The position numbers were made by a program, and so were the translations under genes. 64,000 bases of DNA. It comes from Porphyra umbilicalis. Taxonomy: Eukaryota; Rhodophyta; Bangiophyceae; Bangiales; Bangiaceae. How positions within the stretch are numbered: position 1 is the stretch's first letter; the number at the start of each line of letters is the position of its first letter. This document shows, piece after piece, positions 20,592-31,926 of this stretch. Location: NCBI GenBank assembly GCA_002049455.2, contig KV918785.1:124001-188000 (forward strand). The letters are read 5' to 3'. A model generated the notes under the pieces. The model was not told the DNA's origin and did no database searches. It saw only the letters and a program-made list of their open reading frames with translations.

Positions 20592-22738
20592 ATGGACCGC
20601 CATCGCGCGTACGAGTCGAGCACCGACGGGGAGAGCGGCGACGGGAGCGCCGCCGAGGACGGCGCGGCGCCGCCGCGGCCGCTGCCGGCCAAGCCGCCCC
20701 CCGCCGACGGCGTCGGCGGCTCGGCGTCGACGACCGGCACCGCCGTGTCGGCGGCGGCGCGGCGGCGGCCGCGCAAGCCCATCCGCCGCTCCCCGTCCCC
20801 CTCGTCCGAGTCGGGCCCGCCCTCGCCCGTCGTGGCCGCCGACGCGCCGACGCCGTCTGGGTCCTCGTCGGGCTCGCTGAGTGGCAGCGGCAGCGGCAGC
20901 GGCAGCGGCAGTGGCAGCGGCGGGCGGCAGCGGCGGCATCACGACGAGGACGACGGGTCGGACGGACGCGGCCGCGGCCGCCTCGGCGCGGCGGGGGACC
21001 GCGGCGCCGCTGCCGACGCGCCGTGGGCGCCCTCCCGCGGGCGGCGGCGGCGGGAGTTTGGGACGGAGGTGCTCGAGGTGGACTCGTCTGCCGCGTCGTC
21101 CATTGGCGCCGGCCGCCGCCGCGGGGGTGGTGTGGGCGGCGGCTCTCGCCGCCGGTCCCCCTCCCCCGATCTGGTCGACTACTTATCGACAGAGGAGGAC
21201 GAGGCGGGCAGCGACGGCGGGGCGGACATGCGCGGCACGCCCGACTCGGGCGAGCGCCATCGGCGACGGCGGCGGCGGGGCAGCGGCCGCTCGGGCGGCG
21301 GCAGTAGCGGGGAAGACGCTTACGCCGCCGACGATGGTGGGAGGAGGGGTGGCGGCGGGCACGGCTGGGCGGGCCGCCCGACCAGCTCCACGTCGAGGAG
21401 AGCGGGTGGCCGCAGTGGGGGCGGCGGCGGCGGCCGCAGCGGCGGCCGCGACCGGGAGCGGGACCGCGATCGGGAGCGGGTGCGCGGCGACCGCGGCGGC
21501 GGCGGGGGCTCCCTCGACCGGCGGTTTAGCAGTGCCGCGCGGCCACCCACGTCGGTGTCGTCGTCCACGTCGGCGCTGCCGCGCACGCCGGTCGGGGGGG
21601 ATCTCGGCGGTGGCGGCCCGCCGTTTGGCCACGAACGCGGCTCGAGTGACGTGCCGGCGTATGGCAGCGGCGGTGGGCCGCCACTGTCAACGGTCCTCCC
21701 GGCGGCGGCGGCGGCGGTGGCGGCGTCGGCGGCGGCGGCGGCGCCGCCGGGTGGCGGCGGCGGTGGCGGCACCGGCGCCGCTGATGGGGCGGGTTGGTTT
21801 GGCGGCAGCGGCAAGCCCCCACCGCCAGCGACGGTCAACGCGCGCCCGCCGCCGCCCGCGGCTGTGACGCCCGCCGAACGCCGCGCGACGCTGCCGGCGG
21901 CCAAGCCGTCGCTCTTCCGCGGTGCCCGCACCTTTCTCGGTAGAGTACGCAAGAGCGTCGGCGGCTCGTCCACGCGCGAGCCGTCGGTGGACGGCTCCCC
22001 GGGGGGGCGGCCTGACGCGCTCGTGGCGTCGGTCCCGTCGCCGCCGGGGTCTGCCGCGGGGGGCAACCCCCCCGGTGCGGGGGGATCGGCGGCCGCCGCG
22101 GCAGGCGACCCCGCGACGGCCGCTACCAACGCGGCGGCGGCCGAATCGCCCTCCCTCGCCGCCGACGTGGCGCTCACAATTGACAACCGGCAGGCGCGGT
22201 TGATGGCGCTCCTCGACGCGGAGGTGGCCGCCCTGACCGCCGCCCGCTCGGGTGCCATCCCCTACTCGGTGCTCGCGCCGCTGACCGCCCGCACGCTCGA
22301 CGCGATTGTCGATGATGGGATGCCCCTCCTCGCCGAGTACGCGGCGCTCGACGACCGGGCGGCGCGCCTCGCGGCGCGCCTCGCGTCGGCCGCCGCCGAC
22401 GGCGACGCGGCGGTGGGGGAGCGGGAGCAGATGCTGATTGGCGCCAAGGTCGGCCTCGCCGAGGCGCGCGCAGAGGTGGATATGCTCCGCATGCGCGTCG
22501 CGACGGTGCGGCGGCAGCTCGCCGAGGCGGGGTTGTCTGCGTCGGCGGCCAAGAGGGGGAGGGGCGCGCCCAATGGCGCCGTGCCGCCGTCGGAGGGGGG
22601 GGGGGGGCAGACGACGCTGAAGCCCCCCCGGCGCCGGCGGCGGGCAAGACCGGATCCGACCCGCCGCTGCGCCGCCGCCTGTCGTCGCTGGCGATCGACG
22701 GGGAGGGCAACTCGAGCAGCAGTGAGGGGGGGGGATGA
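20592..22738 (+). CDS. Disordered Ser/Arg/Gly-rich protein with C-terminal coiled coil
   Basis: Starts at GGCCATGG. About 500 residues of low-complexity sequence follow: SR-like basic stretches (RRSPSPSSESGPPSP), a (SG)n run, acidic patches (LSTEEDEAGSDGG) and an RD/RE run (RDRERDRDRERVRGDRGG). The C-terminal part is ordered-looking and helical: ALTIDNRQARLMALLDAEVA, DDRAARLAARLASAAADGD, and LAEARAEVDMLRMRVATVRR with heptad-like spacing. At the G run 22595-22607 the frame must shift by one to give a plausible C-terminus, LRRRLSSLAIDGEGNSSSSE, and the stop TGA at 22736-22738. Without the shift the frame gives unlikely Arg-rich sequence. I do not recognise the family. The composition suggests a nuclear or scaffold protein, which is inference only. 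Confidence 0.6.
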
Positions 22739-23336
22739 GGGGCAGGGTGTGCGTGCGCGTCGGTGATAGCAGTGGCGTAGGGGGGTGTACCATGGGGCCG
22801 AGGTGGGCGGATGCACGGCGGCAGCAGCGAGGCGCCAGGGTGGGGTTTGCGTTGACCAGCGGGGTGCGCGACGGCAGGGCCTCCTGTTTTTCCAACGACA
22901 TTGGACGTCGTTAGGCGTTGCCTCTTCTTCTCCGTGGTATTGCTCTATGAATGCTTGTACGGCTTACGCGTGGGGCCTTCGATAGCAAACGCTGCGCTTC
23001 ACGTGCTCGTCCGTCTCGTCGGCATGTCGCTGTCGGTCTGTCTCACAGTATATATTTCCACAAGAGGTATCCTGCCAATAAATGTTCAGTTATGATCCAT
23101 CTAGCGTGCATCGTCTTCAAAATTCACGCGGATGTCGAAGCGTCATTTTGCACGTCGTCCAGCTGATGACGGACAGTGGTGCCTGTCTGGGTCGTCGCTG
23201 CCGCCCTCACACGGACGTCGCCACCGCTGGCGTCACGGCTTCACGCGGCTTCCTCTTCCCCCCCCCTTCCCTCCCTCCCCCCCCCCCCCCGTCCCGACAG
23301 ACATTGCGTGACGCCCGTCGTGTGGCACCCCCCTCC
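22739..23336. other. Intergenic
   Basis: Moderate-GC spacer between two plus-strand genes, with AATAAA at 23076-23081 that could serve as a polyadenylation signal for the upstream gene. It ends in a C-rich tract (23263-23290) before the next start. No gene seen. Confidence 0.5.
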
Positions 23337-23753
23337 ATGGTGACCGCCCTCGCCCGCGCCCTCGCCACCGGCCTGCGGCGCGCCGCTGCCCGCGTCCCGC
23401 CCCCCGCGTCCCGCCGCGCCGCCGCCGCCACCAGTGGCGGCCACGGCGGCGGCCGCGGCGTGTCCGCCTCGGTGGCGCCTGGGACCGCGGCGTCGCCACC
23501 GCCGTCCCTCCCCCCCCTCAGTCCCCCGCTCATGCCCGAGCCGTACGAGTGTTGTGGCAACGGCTGCGACGCGTGTGTGTGGGTCATCTACTTTGACGCA
23601 CAAAAGGCGTACGTGGCGGAGACCAAGCGGCGGCGGTCGGTGGTGGCGGCGGCGGTGGCGGCAGACGCGGCGGCGACGGCGGCGGAGGCGTCAGAGGCGG
23701 CGGAGGGAGTGCCAGTGGCGGGGATGGCTGCCGCCGTGACGGGGCCGTCGTGA
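23337..23753 (+). CDS. OXLD1-like small mitochondrial protein (oxidoreductase-like domain)
   Basis: 138 residues from ATG 23337. The key motif is [20 protein letters not shown] (about residues 65-84): the P-x-x-CC-x-x-GC-x-x-CVW-x-x-Y signature of the oxidoreductase-like domain (animal OXLD1 and fungal relatives). Its four Cys are all present, and Tyr/Phe follow as usual. The N-terminus ([20 protein letters not shown]) is Arg/Ala-rich without acidic residues, as in a mitochondrial presequence. The C-terminal 50 residues are Ala-rich. The enzymatic role of this domain is not established to my knowledge. It is convergent with the cyclophilin gene downstream. Confidence 0.75.
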   Translation: MVTALARALATGLRRAAARVPPPASRRAAAATSGGHGGGRGVSASVAPGTAASPPPSLPPLSPPLMPEPYECCGNGCDACVWVIYFDAQKAYVAETKRRRSVVAAAVAADAAATAAEASEAAEGVPVAGMAAAVTGPS

Positions 23754-24622
23754 GGCGCTGGCGGCGGCGCGGCGCCGGGGGGATAGGCGGGGGGGAGGGT
23801 GCTGGCGACGTGGCGGCGGGCACGGCCGCCGTGACGCCCGGCGGGGCGGCGCGCGTCCGTGCCGCCCCTGCCGCGGACGTGGCGGCTCGGCGGGCGTCTA
23901 CCACGGGCGGTGGCCGTGTGTCACCGTGGTGAGGGGGGGGTACGGGCGGTCGGGCGAGGGGCTGGCAAAGGGCGGCCGCGCCGTGGCGGTTGCCTGCCCG
24001 CCGGCCCCGCCCCTGGTTAGCCTCCCGCGCCGGCCGCCGCGCGCCGTGGGGGGGGGGCGCCCCCGACGGCAGCGCCGCCGCCGTTGCCGCCGCGCGCGCT
24101 GCCGCCGGTCTGGTGGCGGCGGCGCGTCGGCGGCGGCGCCGCGGGGGGTCCCGGGCCGGCGGCGCGTTTGGGCCGACGCGCGCGACCGGCTGCTGCCGGT
24201 GGGGAGGGGGGCGCCGCCCACGACGGCGTGGCCGCGGGCCGGTGAGGCCTTTGGTGGCCGCTGTCGAGGGCCACCCGTCATCTTCCTTGCTGTTTTTTTG
24301 GGGGGGGGGAGGGGGGGTTGTGGAGTTCACTTTTTTTGGGGGGTAGTCGCCTGGCGGCGAAGCGCGTGGGAGCCGGGTTGGCGCTCGTGCGCCGGTGGAG
24401 GTAGGGTGGGCGTCGGGACGCGCCCGAGGGAGCACAGACGGTCTGACGACGCACGCCCCACGGCGGCACGGCGCTGGCGCCCGCGGTGCAAACCAAACGG
24501 ACCATTTTTGAACGCAGACGCGCCCCACGCGGCGCGCCCGACACGCCCCCATACCTGCCATGCCGGTGGTCGGGGCGAGCGCCGGCGGCGCCCACCCCCG
24601 CCACCGCCGCAGGCGGCTCCCC

Positions 24623-25785
24623 CTACGCGTCCAACACCCCACACGCAGAGATGACGAGCGGGGCCGACGGGCGGCTGCCGCCGACCGTATCCACCCGCTC
24701 GATGGCGTCGAGGACGTTGGCGCCGTCGAGCACCCGCCCAAACACCACGTGCTTGCCGTCGAGCCACGGGGTCTACGCGGTGGCGCAAGCGCCCGCCACC
24801 GCACGGGCAGCGCGCAGGGGGGCAGCGGGAACCAGGGGATGCGGGCGACCGCGACGGGAAATGCGACACCGCGAGACGACCAGCAAGCCGAGGAACAGAG
24901 CGCAAGGAGAAGTAAGAACTCGGGGCGGCAGCGTCGTGTCCGGCATCGCTGGTCTCTGCATTCCACGCCCCAAGCCCACGGGGTCGCCCCACCCACGGGC
25001 CCAGCGTTCGACGGTAACGAAATGGACCCGCCGTACCGCCACGCCCGCGTGCCACCCACCCATGCGTCCCACCAGTACCACGGCACTCCCCCTCGGTCGC
25101 GACTGCACCACCACCGCCCCCAACGCACCGCCTTGAAGGTGATGAAGAATTGCGCGCCGTTGGTGTTGGGCCCGCTGTTGGCCATCGACAGCACCCCCCG
25201 GCTGTCGTGCGTCGTCACAAACGGTTCGTCGTCAAACTTCCCCCCTGGGTAGATGGAGCGGCCGCCCCGCCCATCACCGCGCTCATAGTCCCCCCCCTGC
25301 GCCATAAAGCCCGCAATGACGCGGTGGAAGGCGACCCCCGCAAAGCCGGCGGTGCCCGTGCCGGGCTCCCCGCCGACGGGGGGGGGCCCCCCCGTGCCCG
25401 TCGCCAGCGCCACAAAGTTGGCCACCGTCCGCGGCGCGCGCGCATCAAAGAGCCCGAGCGTCAGCCGCCCGACCGTCGCGTTGTCGTGCGCCACGTCCAG
25501 GAAGACGCGCGTCGACGGCGCGGCGGCAGCCGCGCCGAGGACGGTGGTGGTGGGTGGCAACGCGTCGGCCGCGACGTCAAAAACCGGCTCCGCGTCGCGG
25601 TCGGCGTCGACGGCGGCGGCGTCGCCGCCGCTGCGCCCGCCGCCGCGGAAAAAGATGACGCCGACGGTCAGGGAGATGGCAGCGGCGGTGAGGACCGCCA
25701 GCAGCACGCCGTAGCGGCGGGCGGGGGGGCGCAGGGGGGAGCTCGACGTGGCCAGCGGAATCAGGCGGGGGCCCCCGCGCGACAT
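24623..25785 (-). CDS. Membrane-anchored cyclophilin-type peptidyl-prolyl isomerase
   Basis: Two exons on the minus strand: 25785-25129 and 24772-24623, with a 356-bp intron (GTGCG..GTAG) joining ITFKA to TPWLDGKH. 268 residues. A short basic N-terminus precedes one transmembrane helix ([20 protein letters not shown], 25-44), then a linker and a complete cyclophilin domain. Active-site motifs are present: [14 protein letters not shown] (catalytic Arg, Phe, Met, Gln), [10 protein letters not shown], and the Trp and His of [11 protein letters not shown]. It likely isomerises X-Pro bonds on the lumenal side of an endomembrane, as a type II protein. The organelle is not determined. An ATG at 25785 fits AGAATGTCG and places the TM at the expected site. 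Longer frames that read through the intron are artefacts. Confidence 0.88.
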
Positions 25786-26799
25786 TCTGGGCGGAAGAGA
25801 AGAATGTGGGGCGGGGGGGACGAACAAGAACAAAGGGGCCGACACGCTGAATGGGGAACGGAAGCCAGGCGAGAGCCGGCGCGGGATGGGTGGGTGTGGG
25901 GGGCGGTAGCGGTGACAGTCGAGTCAGTGGATGCTCCATTGGCGCGGCATCGTAGACCCGTGCAGACGATGCTGCTGACGTGTTCCAGATTTTGAAGTGG
26001 CCCGCTCGAGCGGCAGACCTTTCCGGATTGCCCTGTGCTTGTCCCATCTCGCACGAACAAGTTGCGCCAAACACGGCGCTCCCATTCCACAGGCAAGTCC
26101 AGCACTCCCGCCAGAACGGGCCACCGCAGCCGAGGGCCGGACGCCCAAGGTTGCCCGAAGCAGCACGGCGCAACGCTGGCAGGGTCGGCCTGGCGCCTAC
26201 ACCCCGCACTCGCCGGCGCCCCCGTCCTTCGCGGCGTGCCCCGCACCACGGCTGGGTGTTGCTGGCCTCGGCCGCCCTCTGTGCCATTCACCGCATCGCC
26301 CACCACGGCCATCACACGGCCTGCTTGGCGGTCCACGCCTCGCACATTGTTCTAGGGGATACGGCGTGCGCACTTACGGCTGTGGTTTCACGTCCCGGTG
26401 GCGGTCGGTTCCGGCATGCCCTCGACGGTTCTCGGTCGTCCGCTCTAGGTGCCCTCGGCTGTGCTCTGCTGCCTTGTCTTGGTGTTCTCTTGACTCGACT
26501 TTGGCTGAGCCACATCGACGTCGTTGCCCACCGGCACCGGCTCTTTGTCGATTGACGACGACGCGCGACGACGGACGCCCACTGGGTGCTTCGTCAGCCT
26601 CACTGCACCCGTCGCGCCGCGCGGTTCTCCCGGTGCCTTCCCTCCATCTTGCATCCGAGGCGGCTGGCCAATCCCTCGGCGCATTTCCTCCCTCCCCCCA
26701 GTTGCAGCGACGGCGGGTAACGGTGGGCGCAAGCGCCGGCGCGCCAGCAGCCGCTCGGACGGCAGTGTTGACGGCGACGCCGGGGAGCCTGCGGGCACG
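25786..26799. promoter_or_regulatory. Divergent promoter region of cyclophilin and CUL1
   Basis: The two genes start back to back about 1 kb apart, so both promoters must lie here. A pyrimidine tract followed by CAG at 26690-26700 could be a 3' splice site of an upstream CUL1 leader exon. The in-frame sequence after it (GRKRRRASSRSDGSVDG) could be an N-terminal extension of CUL1. No TATA-like element is obvious. Confidence 0.4.
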
Positions 26800-29532
26800 A
26801 TGGCCGCCCCTGGCGGCGCCGTCATGGGCGGCGCGCCCGTTGCCCTGGACGAGGGCTGGAACCTGATCATGGAGAATGGCTTCAAGCCACTGGTCGCGAC
26901 GCTCGACGGCGACGCGTCCCGCGCCGGGACGAGTGCCAAGACGTGGATCGACGTCCACACCACCGTCTACCACATGTGTACCCAGAAGACGCCGGGCACG
27001 TACTCGCGCGAGCTGTACGAACGCGTCGGCCAGGCGCTCGACGACTACCTCGAGTCGACGGCGCTGCCGGCGCTCCGCGAGCTGTACGCCGAGTTTATGC
27101 TCCAGGAGCTCGTGCGTCGGTGGGAGAACCACAAGACGATGGTCAAGTGGATTCAGCGCATCTTCAAGTACCTCGACCGCTTTTACGTGCGGCGCCTGGA
27201 GATTGCCAACCTGGAAACGGTCGGCTACACCGTCTTCCTCAACCGCGTGTTTGGGTCGGTGAAGCATGACGTGCGGTCGGCGGTACTCGACATTGTCAAG
27301 CGCGAGCGCAACGGTAAGCTTGTGAGCGTCCCCTTGTTTACTTCTGGGTTGGTTTGTGTGCTGGTGCGACCGCGTTGTGGGCCTATGTCTCGAGCTCGTG
27401 GCCGCCGCGACGGCAGTGTTGCTTACAACATGTATCGTGCGTGAGCTAACCTGTGTTGCATTTGGTGTGAGTTGGTCTCCTCCTCTGTGCTGCGGGTCTT
27501 GCTGCCGATTGGGCACGCTCTTTCCACGCCATCAGGCGACGTCGTTGACCAGTCCCTGGTGAAGAAGGTGGTGGACCTGTTCGTTGAGATGGGTCTCAGC
27601 AACACCGAGGTATACTCGGAAGAGCTGGAGCGGCCTCTGCTCGATGCGACGGCCGAATTTTACCAGCGCCAGAGCGCGCAGTGGGTCGAGGACGACTCCT
27701 TCCCTGCATTCATGCTCAAGGCGGAGGCCTGCCTGGCTGCGGAGCAGGCCCGTGCCGCCGCCTACTTGGTGCCTCGGACTAAGGAGCGGCTGCTCCGCAC
27801 TGTAGAGCACGAGGTGCTCGTTGTCCACCAGCAGGTCATGCTGGACAAGGACTCGTCGGGGCTGGTTACCCTCCTCGTCAACGATGCGCGGGAAGACTTG
27901 TCGCGCCTCTTCCGCCTGTACGCGCGCGTCACCGACGCGCTGCAGCCGATTGCGACGACCCTGAAGCGCCACGTGCACGCCGAAGGGATGGAGCTGGTAC
28001 GGGAGCAGAAGGCGCGCGTGGAGGCGGCAGCCAAGACATCGTCGGCGGCTGCCTCGGCGGTCGCCGACAAGCCCGACTTCATCCAGGCCCTGCTGGCGCT
28101 GCACGACCGCTATACGGACCTTGTGTCATCGTGCTTTGGGGATCACGCAACGTTTGCGCGGGCGCTCAAGGAGGCGTTTGAGGTCTTTGTCAACCAGCAG
28201 GTCGGCAAGTCCTCCACCGCCGAGCTGTTTGCCGGCTACTGCGACGAGCTGTTGCGCGTCAAGGGCGCGGGCGCCCGCATGTCCGAGTCGGATGTGGAGG
28301 AGCAGCTGGACAAGCTGGTCCAGCTGTTTGCATACCTGTCGGACAAGGATGTCTTTCAAGAATTCTCGCGCAAGCAACTGGCCAAGCGCCTGCTCATGGA
28401 CCGGTCACACTCTGACGATGCGGAGAGCTTCCTCATCACCAAGCTAAAGCAGCGATGCGGCGCCCACTTCACGTCCAAGCTGGAGGGCATGATCACCGAC
28501 ATGACGCTCTCTGCAGACATCCAGTCGGCCTTCCAGGAGTGGTTTGCCAACCGCGCCACCAACACCAACATGGAGGACGTGCCGAGCCCGGCAGCGGCTG
28601 GGGGTGATGGCGCTGCGGCCGGCGCGCCCAAGGCAGCAGGCGCCGCCCCTGCTGGAGGCGCGGCTGCTGCACCTGAAGCGGCGGTGATGCCGCCGGTACA
28701 GTTGTCGTCCTCTGGGGTCCGGGCCAACGGCCATGACTTTGCCGTCCGCGTACTCACCACCGGGCACTGGCCAACTTACGCACAGGATGAGATCACCCTA
28801 CCCCCAGTGCTCTCCCGGTCGGAAAAGCTGTTCCGCGAGTACTACAACACGCGGACGTCGCAGCGGGTGCTCCGCTTTGTGCACGCACTCGGCAAGGTGT
28901 GGCTCTCGACGACCTTCTTTGCGGGCGGCCGCTGGGGTGGCAAGGTGGAGCTGGCGTGCTCGACCCACCAGGCCTGTGTCATGATGCTGTTCAATGATGC
29001 CGAGTCCCTTACGTACGGCAAGATCTGTGAGATGCTGGGCTTGGACCCCACGGCCGACGTCTCCAAGGGCACCATGCTCTCGCTGAGTACCATCTCGGCG
29101 TCGGGTGGCAAATCACGCGTGCAGCAGTCGGTGCTGCTGCGGGTGCCGGGCCCGGCGACGGGTGCACCGGGCAGCACCAGCAGCAGCTTTGTGGGCGTGA
29201 ATGACGTTTTTTCGGTCAATGTGAAGTTCACGTCGATGCGCCCTAAGCTCAAGCTCAAGCCCCTGCATGCCAAGATCACGGATGCGGAGAAGGAGGCGGC
29301 GCAGTCGACGGTTCACGAGGACCGTCGGCACGCAGTGGAGGCCGCCATCGTGCGCGTCATGAAGCAGCACAAGCGCATGCCTCACAACCAGCTAGTCGTG
29401 CAGGTGTCCGAGCTGCTCATGCCCGTGTTCAAGCCAGACCCGACGCTCATCCGCAACCGCATCGACGAGCTCATATCGCGCGAGTACATCAAGAAGGACA
29501 CAAGTGCCAACGTGTACGAGTACCTAGCATGA
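26800..29532 (+). CDS. CUL1: Cullin-1 (SCF ubiquitin ligase scaffold)
   Basis: Exons 26800-27313 and 27536-29532 around a 222-bp intron (GTAAGC..ATCAG), 836 residues. The N-terminal cullin repeats carry CUL1-type motifs: TTVYHMCTQKTPGTYSRELY, LPALRELYAEFMLQELVRRW, HKTMVKWIQRIFKYLDRFYV. The central part includes KDVFQEFSRKQLAKRLLMD, the conserved cullin-homology start. The C-terminal winged helix has the neddylation site VRVMK (Lys codon 29362-29364) and ends in YEYLA. Cullin-1 bridges SKP1/F-box substrate receptors and the RBX1 RING finger. An Ala/Pro-rich insertion (about residues 440-475) interrupts the region before the cullin-homology core. The start at 26800 is conservative; an upstream exon could add basic residues. 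Confidence 0.93.
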
Positions 29533-29884
29533 CGGGGCGCCTGCCGGTGCCAGTGGCTGTGCAACGCTCTTTTTTTTCTTCTCGGTCTTGGTTTTGGGCG
29601 AGAGTGGGCGGTGCAGCGCGCTGCCGCGCCTGTATTGGTCGTTCTCGAGCACTGCTTTCCTGTGTGCATCAATCATTGCTTGTTCTTCGGTGTGCCACAC
29701 TTTTGTTTTTCTCCCTTATCGCTCTGCTGTTTTTTGCATGACTGTTGGAGGCACGGGCGTTCCACACGCTCTCGTTTACTTCGCGGCAAGGCCGCATCCA
29801 GAAGAAGGAAAAATTGTCCACGTTCGACACGGAAGCAACACCCGCAGCGCGCAGATCAGTCGAGCGACTTGCCCGCGCTCAGGA

Positions 29885-30758
29885 TTACGCGGCGCCACCC
29901 CCTTCCCCCCCACTCGCGCCATCGTCCTCATCCAGCCGCAGCGCGGTCTTTTGGCGGAACCGCCGGACGACGCGCGGTTGGAAGAGCGCCCCTGACGCCC
30001 CTGCCGCCGCGCCGCTGTTCGCACTGGCGCCGGCGGCGGTGACGGTGGCAGAGCCCCCCCTGCTCCCCCCCCCCCCCCTCCTCCTCCGCCGCGGCGGCCG
30101 CCGCTTCGACGCGCCGCCGCTTCTTCCGCGCCATCCCCTCGAGCGCCGCCGCCGTGTCGGCCTTGGCCAAATAAAACGCCTTTTCCCGCCGCCCCGCCGC
30201 CACCTCGGCGCGCACGCGGTTGGTGCGCTCCCGCCGCGCGTCGCCGTCAGCGTCGGTGAGGTCCGCCCACCGGAAGCCCCGCAGGTACCGCAGCGTCCAC
30301 AGGTCGTCGTGGAAGGGGCTCCGCTTTTTGGCGCCCATCGGCGCGCCGTTGAGGAGGTCGGCCGTGCGGCGGGCGGCGCGGGCGCGGGAGAACTCGACCC
30401 ACCCGTCGGTGAAGCGGGAACGCCGGCTGCCCCCGCCACGGGTGCGGGCGGAGCGCGCGGCCGAGCCTTCGGGGCGGAGGTAGATGCGCTCCACGGTGCC
30501 AAAGGGGGTGAGCAGCTCCCGCAGGGCGGCGGGTTTGAGGCCCGGAGGGACACGGGAGAGGTAGACAACGCCCCGGCGGGCCGTGTCTTCCGCGTACTCA
30601 GAGGGGAGAGCGCGGGAGGGCCGCTTGGCGGCGGGGGTGGGGGGGGACGCAGGGGTGTCCGCCACCGCCGGAGGGGAAGAAGCTGCCGCAGCGGTAGAAG
30701 GGAGAGGGGAAGCACCCGGTGATGCAGGCGGAGAGGAAGAGGGAGAGCGGGACGCCAT
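29885..30758 (-). CDS. ESF2: ESF2/ABT1 pre-rRNA processing factor
   Basis: Starts at AACATGG (ATG 30758). After a Ser/Pro/Ala-rich N-terminus comes the divergent RRM diagnostic for ESF2/ABT1: RRGVVYLSRVPPGLKPAALR, LLTPFGTVERIYLRPE, then RRSRFTDGWVEFSRARAARR, LLNGAPMGAKKRSPFHDDLW and TLRYLRGFRWADLTD, followed by a charged helix (REKAFYLAKAD). ESF2 is a nucleolar factor of the small-subunit processome acting on the 5' ETS and 18S precursor. At the C run 30064-30078 the frame has to shift to reach a plausible C-terminus (LFQPRVVRRFRQKTALRLDE) and the stop at 29885. Unshifted, the frame gives His/Arg-rich nonsense ending at 29928. It is convergent with CUL1, about 350 bp away. Confidence 0.85.
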
Positions 30759-30940
30759 GTTTATGGCGCCGGGAGCGGCGGGCACACCAAAGGTGGGATG
30801 TGCACTGCTTGTTGACGGCGTCCGGAAGAGACGCTGTCTTGCATGGGACATCGCGACACGGCGGTCGTATGACTTCGAAGGAGGAAACATGTGACACGTG
30901 GAGTCCACATCAACCCTTTTCACACTGAATTTCGTATATT

Positions 30941-31065
30941 GTGCTTCTCACAAAAACTGGACCTCGGTGCATCAGCTTCCGTTGCAAAATCACTGTTTCA
31001 TTGGCTCAGGGGGCGGTTAATGATGCTGAAGCGGATGTTGCGGATCCAGTTTTTGTGAGAAGCAC
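30941..31065. mobile_element. Small fold-back/MITE-like element
   Basis: GTGCTTCTCACAAAAACTGG plus A (30941-30961) is perfectly mirrored by TCCAGTTTTTGTGAGAAGCAC (31045-31065), giving 21-bp perfect inverted repeats around about 83 bp. No coding capacity. It lies between the ESF2 and SHQ1 genes. Confidence 0.7.
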
Positions 31066-31926
31066 CATAGTCTGAGCCCGTGGGCACCTCGGTAAAGCCA
31101 CTGGGGGCGGGGAAGCGCCCCGAAAGTCTCGCATCCGCGCCTGTACGCATGCTCCGTCGTTGCTGTTGGTGCCGGCGCCGACCGCAACTACTGGAGCGCC
31201 CTCAACGCCAAAGCCGACGCGCGCGGCATGTGCAAAGACACCGCGAGAGCGGCGGCCGCCGTCACGCCGCTGTGCATGACCGCCGTCGGGAAGCGCGTGC
31301 CCGCACGCGGCGGGCAGAAAAGCAGACACTCCTGACGCCGCCGACACGTCTGGCCCCCCCTCCGCCTCGAGAGGTGGCGGCCCCCGACCGCGTTGGGCGA
31401 GGCGGCCACCGCGTCGGCGCGACGCCGCGTGTGCGCCGCCACGCTAACGCAGCCGCCCTGGGCCTGGCCACGTGGGGGGGCGACGACGACGGCGCCTCCG
31501 CCGCCGGCGGTCGTCGGCAGCCCGTCGACGGCCGCGTGCACGACAGGAAACAAGGGGGGCCGCGGCGGTGGCGCTGAGGCGGGGCGGTGCGGCACGCCAC
31601 CACTGGCGGGAGGGGCGGTGCGGGACGGCGCGGGCAAGGGGGAATATAACAAAGAGTACCACTAACGGTTTATTCCTATACAATGGGGCGGGACGCCAGC
31701 GCCATGCCGTACACATGACGGCCCAGCCACGACGGGCGCGGACGCCCGGCATCGGTCGACGTAGGTTGACTCAAACGCCGAGCCGCACACGCCGGCGCAT
31801 GAGCACGCAACAGCGACCGCACAAGGGTTAAAAACGCACACAAAACAAGCAAGCCCGGCGGTGGCAACAGATGGTGCCTCCCCCCGGGCGCGATGCACCC
31901 CGCCCCCCCCCCGCCGCCACCCCCCC
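31066..31926. other. Intergenic region with a possible stray exon
   Basis: No family is recognised. One plus-strand frame at about 31150-31336 reads VAVGAGADRNYWSALNAKAD then ARGMCKDTARAAAAVTPLCM and stops. It looks more protein-like than its surroundings but has no clear start, so it may be an exon of an unannotated gene or chance. The rest is GC-rich with short, non-specific frames on both strands. Confidence 0.3.

Noticed and set aside
23584-25129. Extension of the cyclophilin frame to 753 residues
   Set aside because: After the GTGCG donor it reads through the intron into Arg/Pro-rich sequence. The spliced form gives a complete cyclophilin C-terminus instead.
26524-26799. CUL1 start at the ATG at 26524
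   Set aside because: The residues between 26524 and about 26700 do not resemble a cullin N-terminus, and a pyrimidine tract plus CAG at 26700 looks like a splice acceptor. I used the ATG at 26800.
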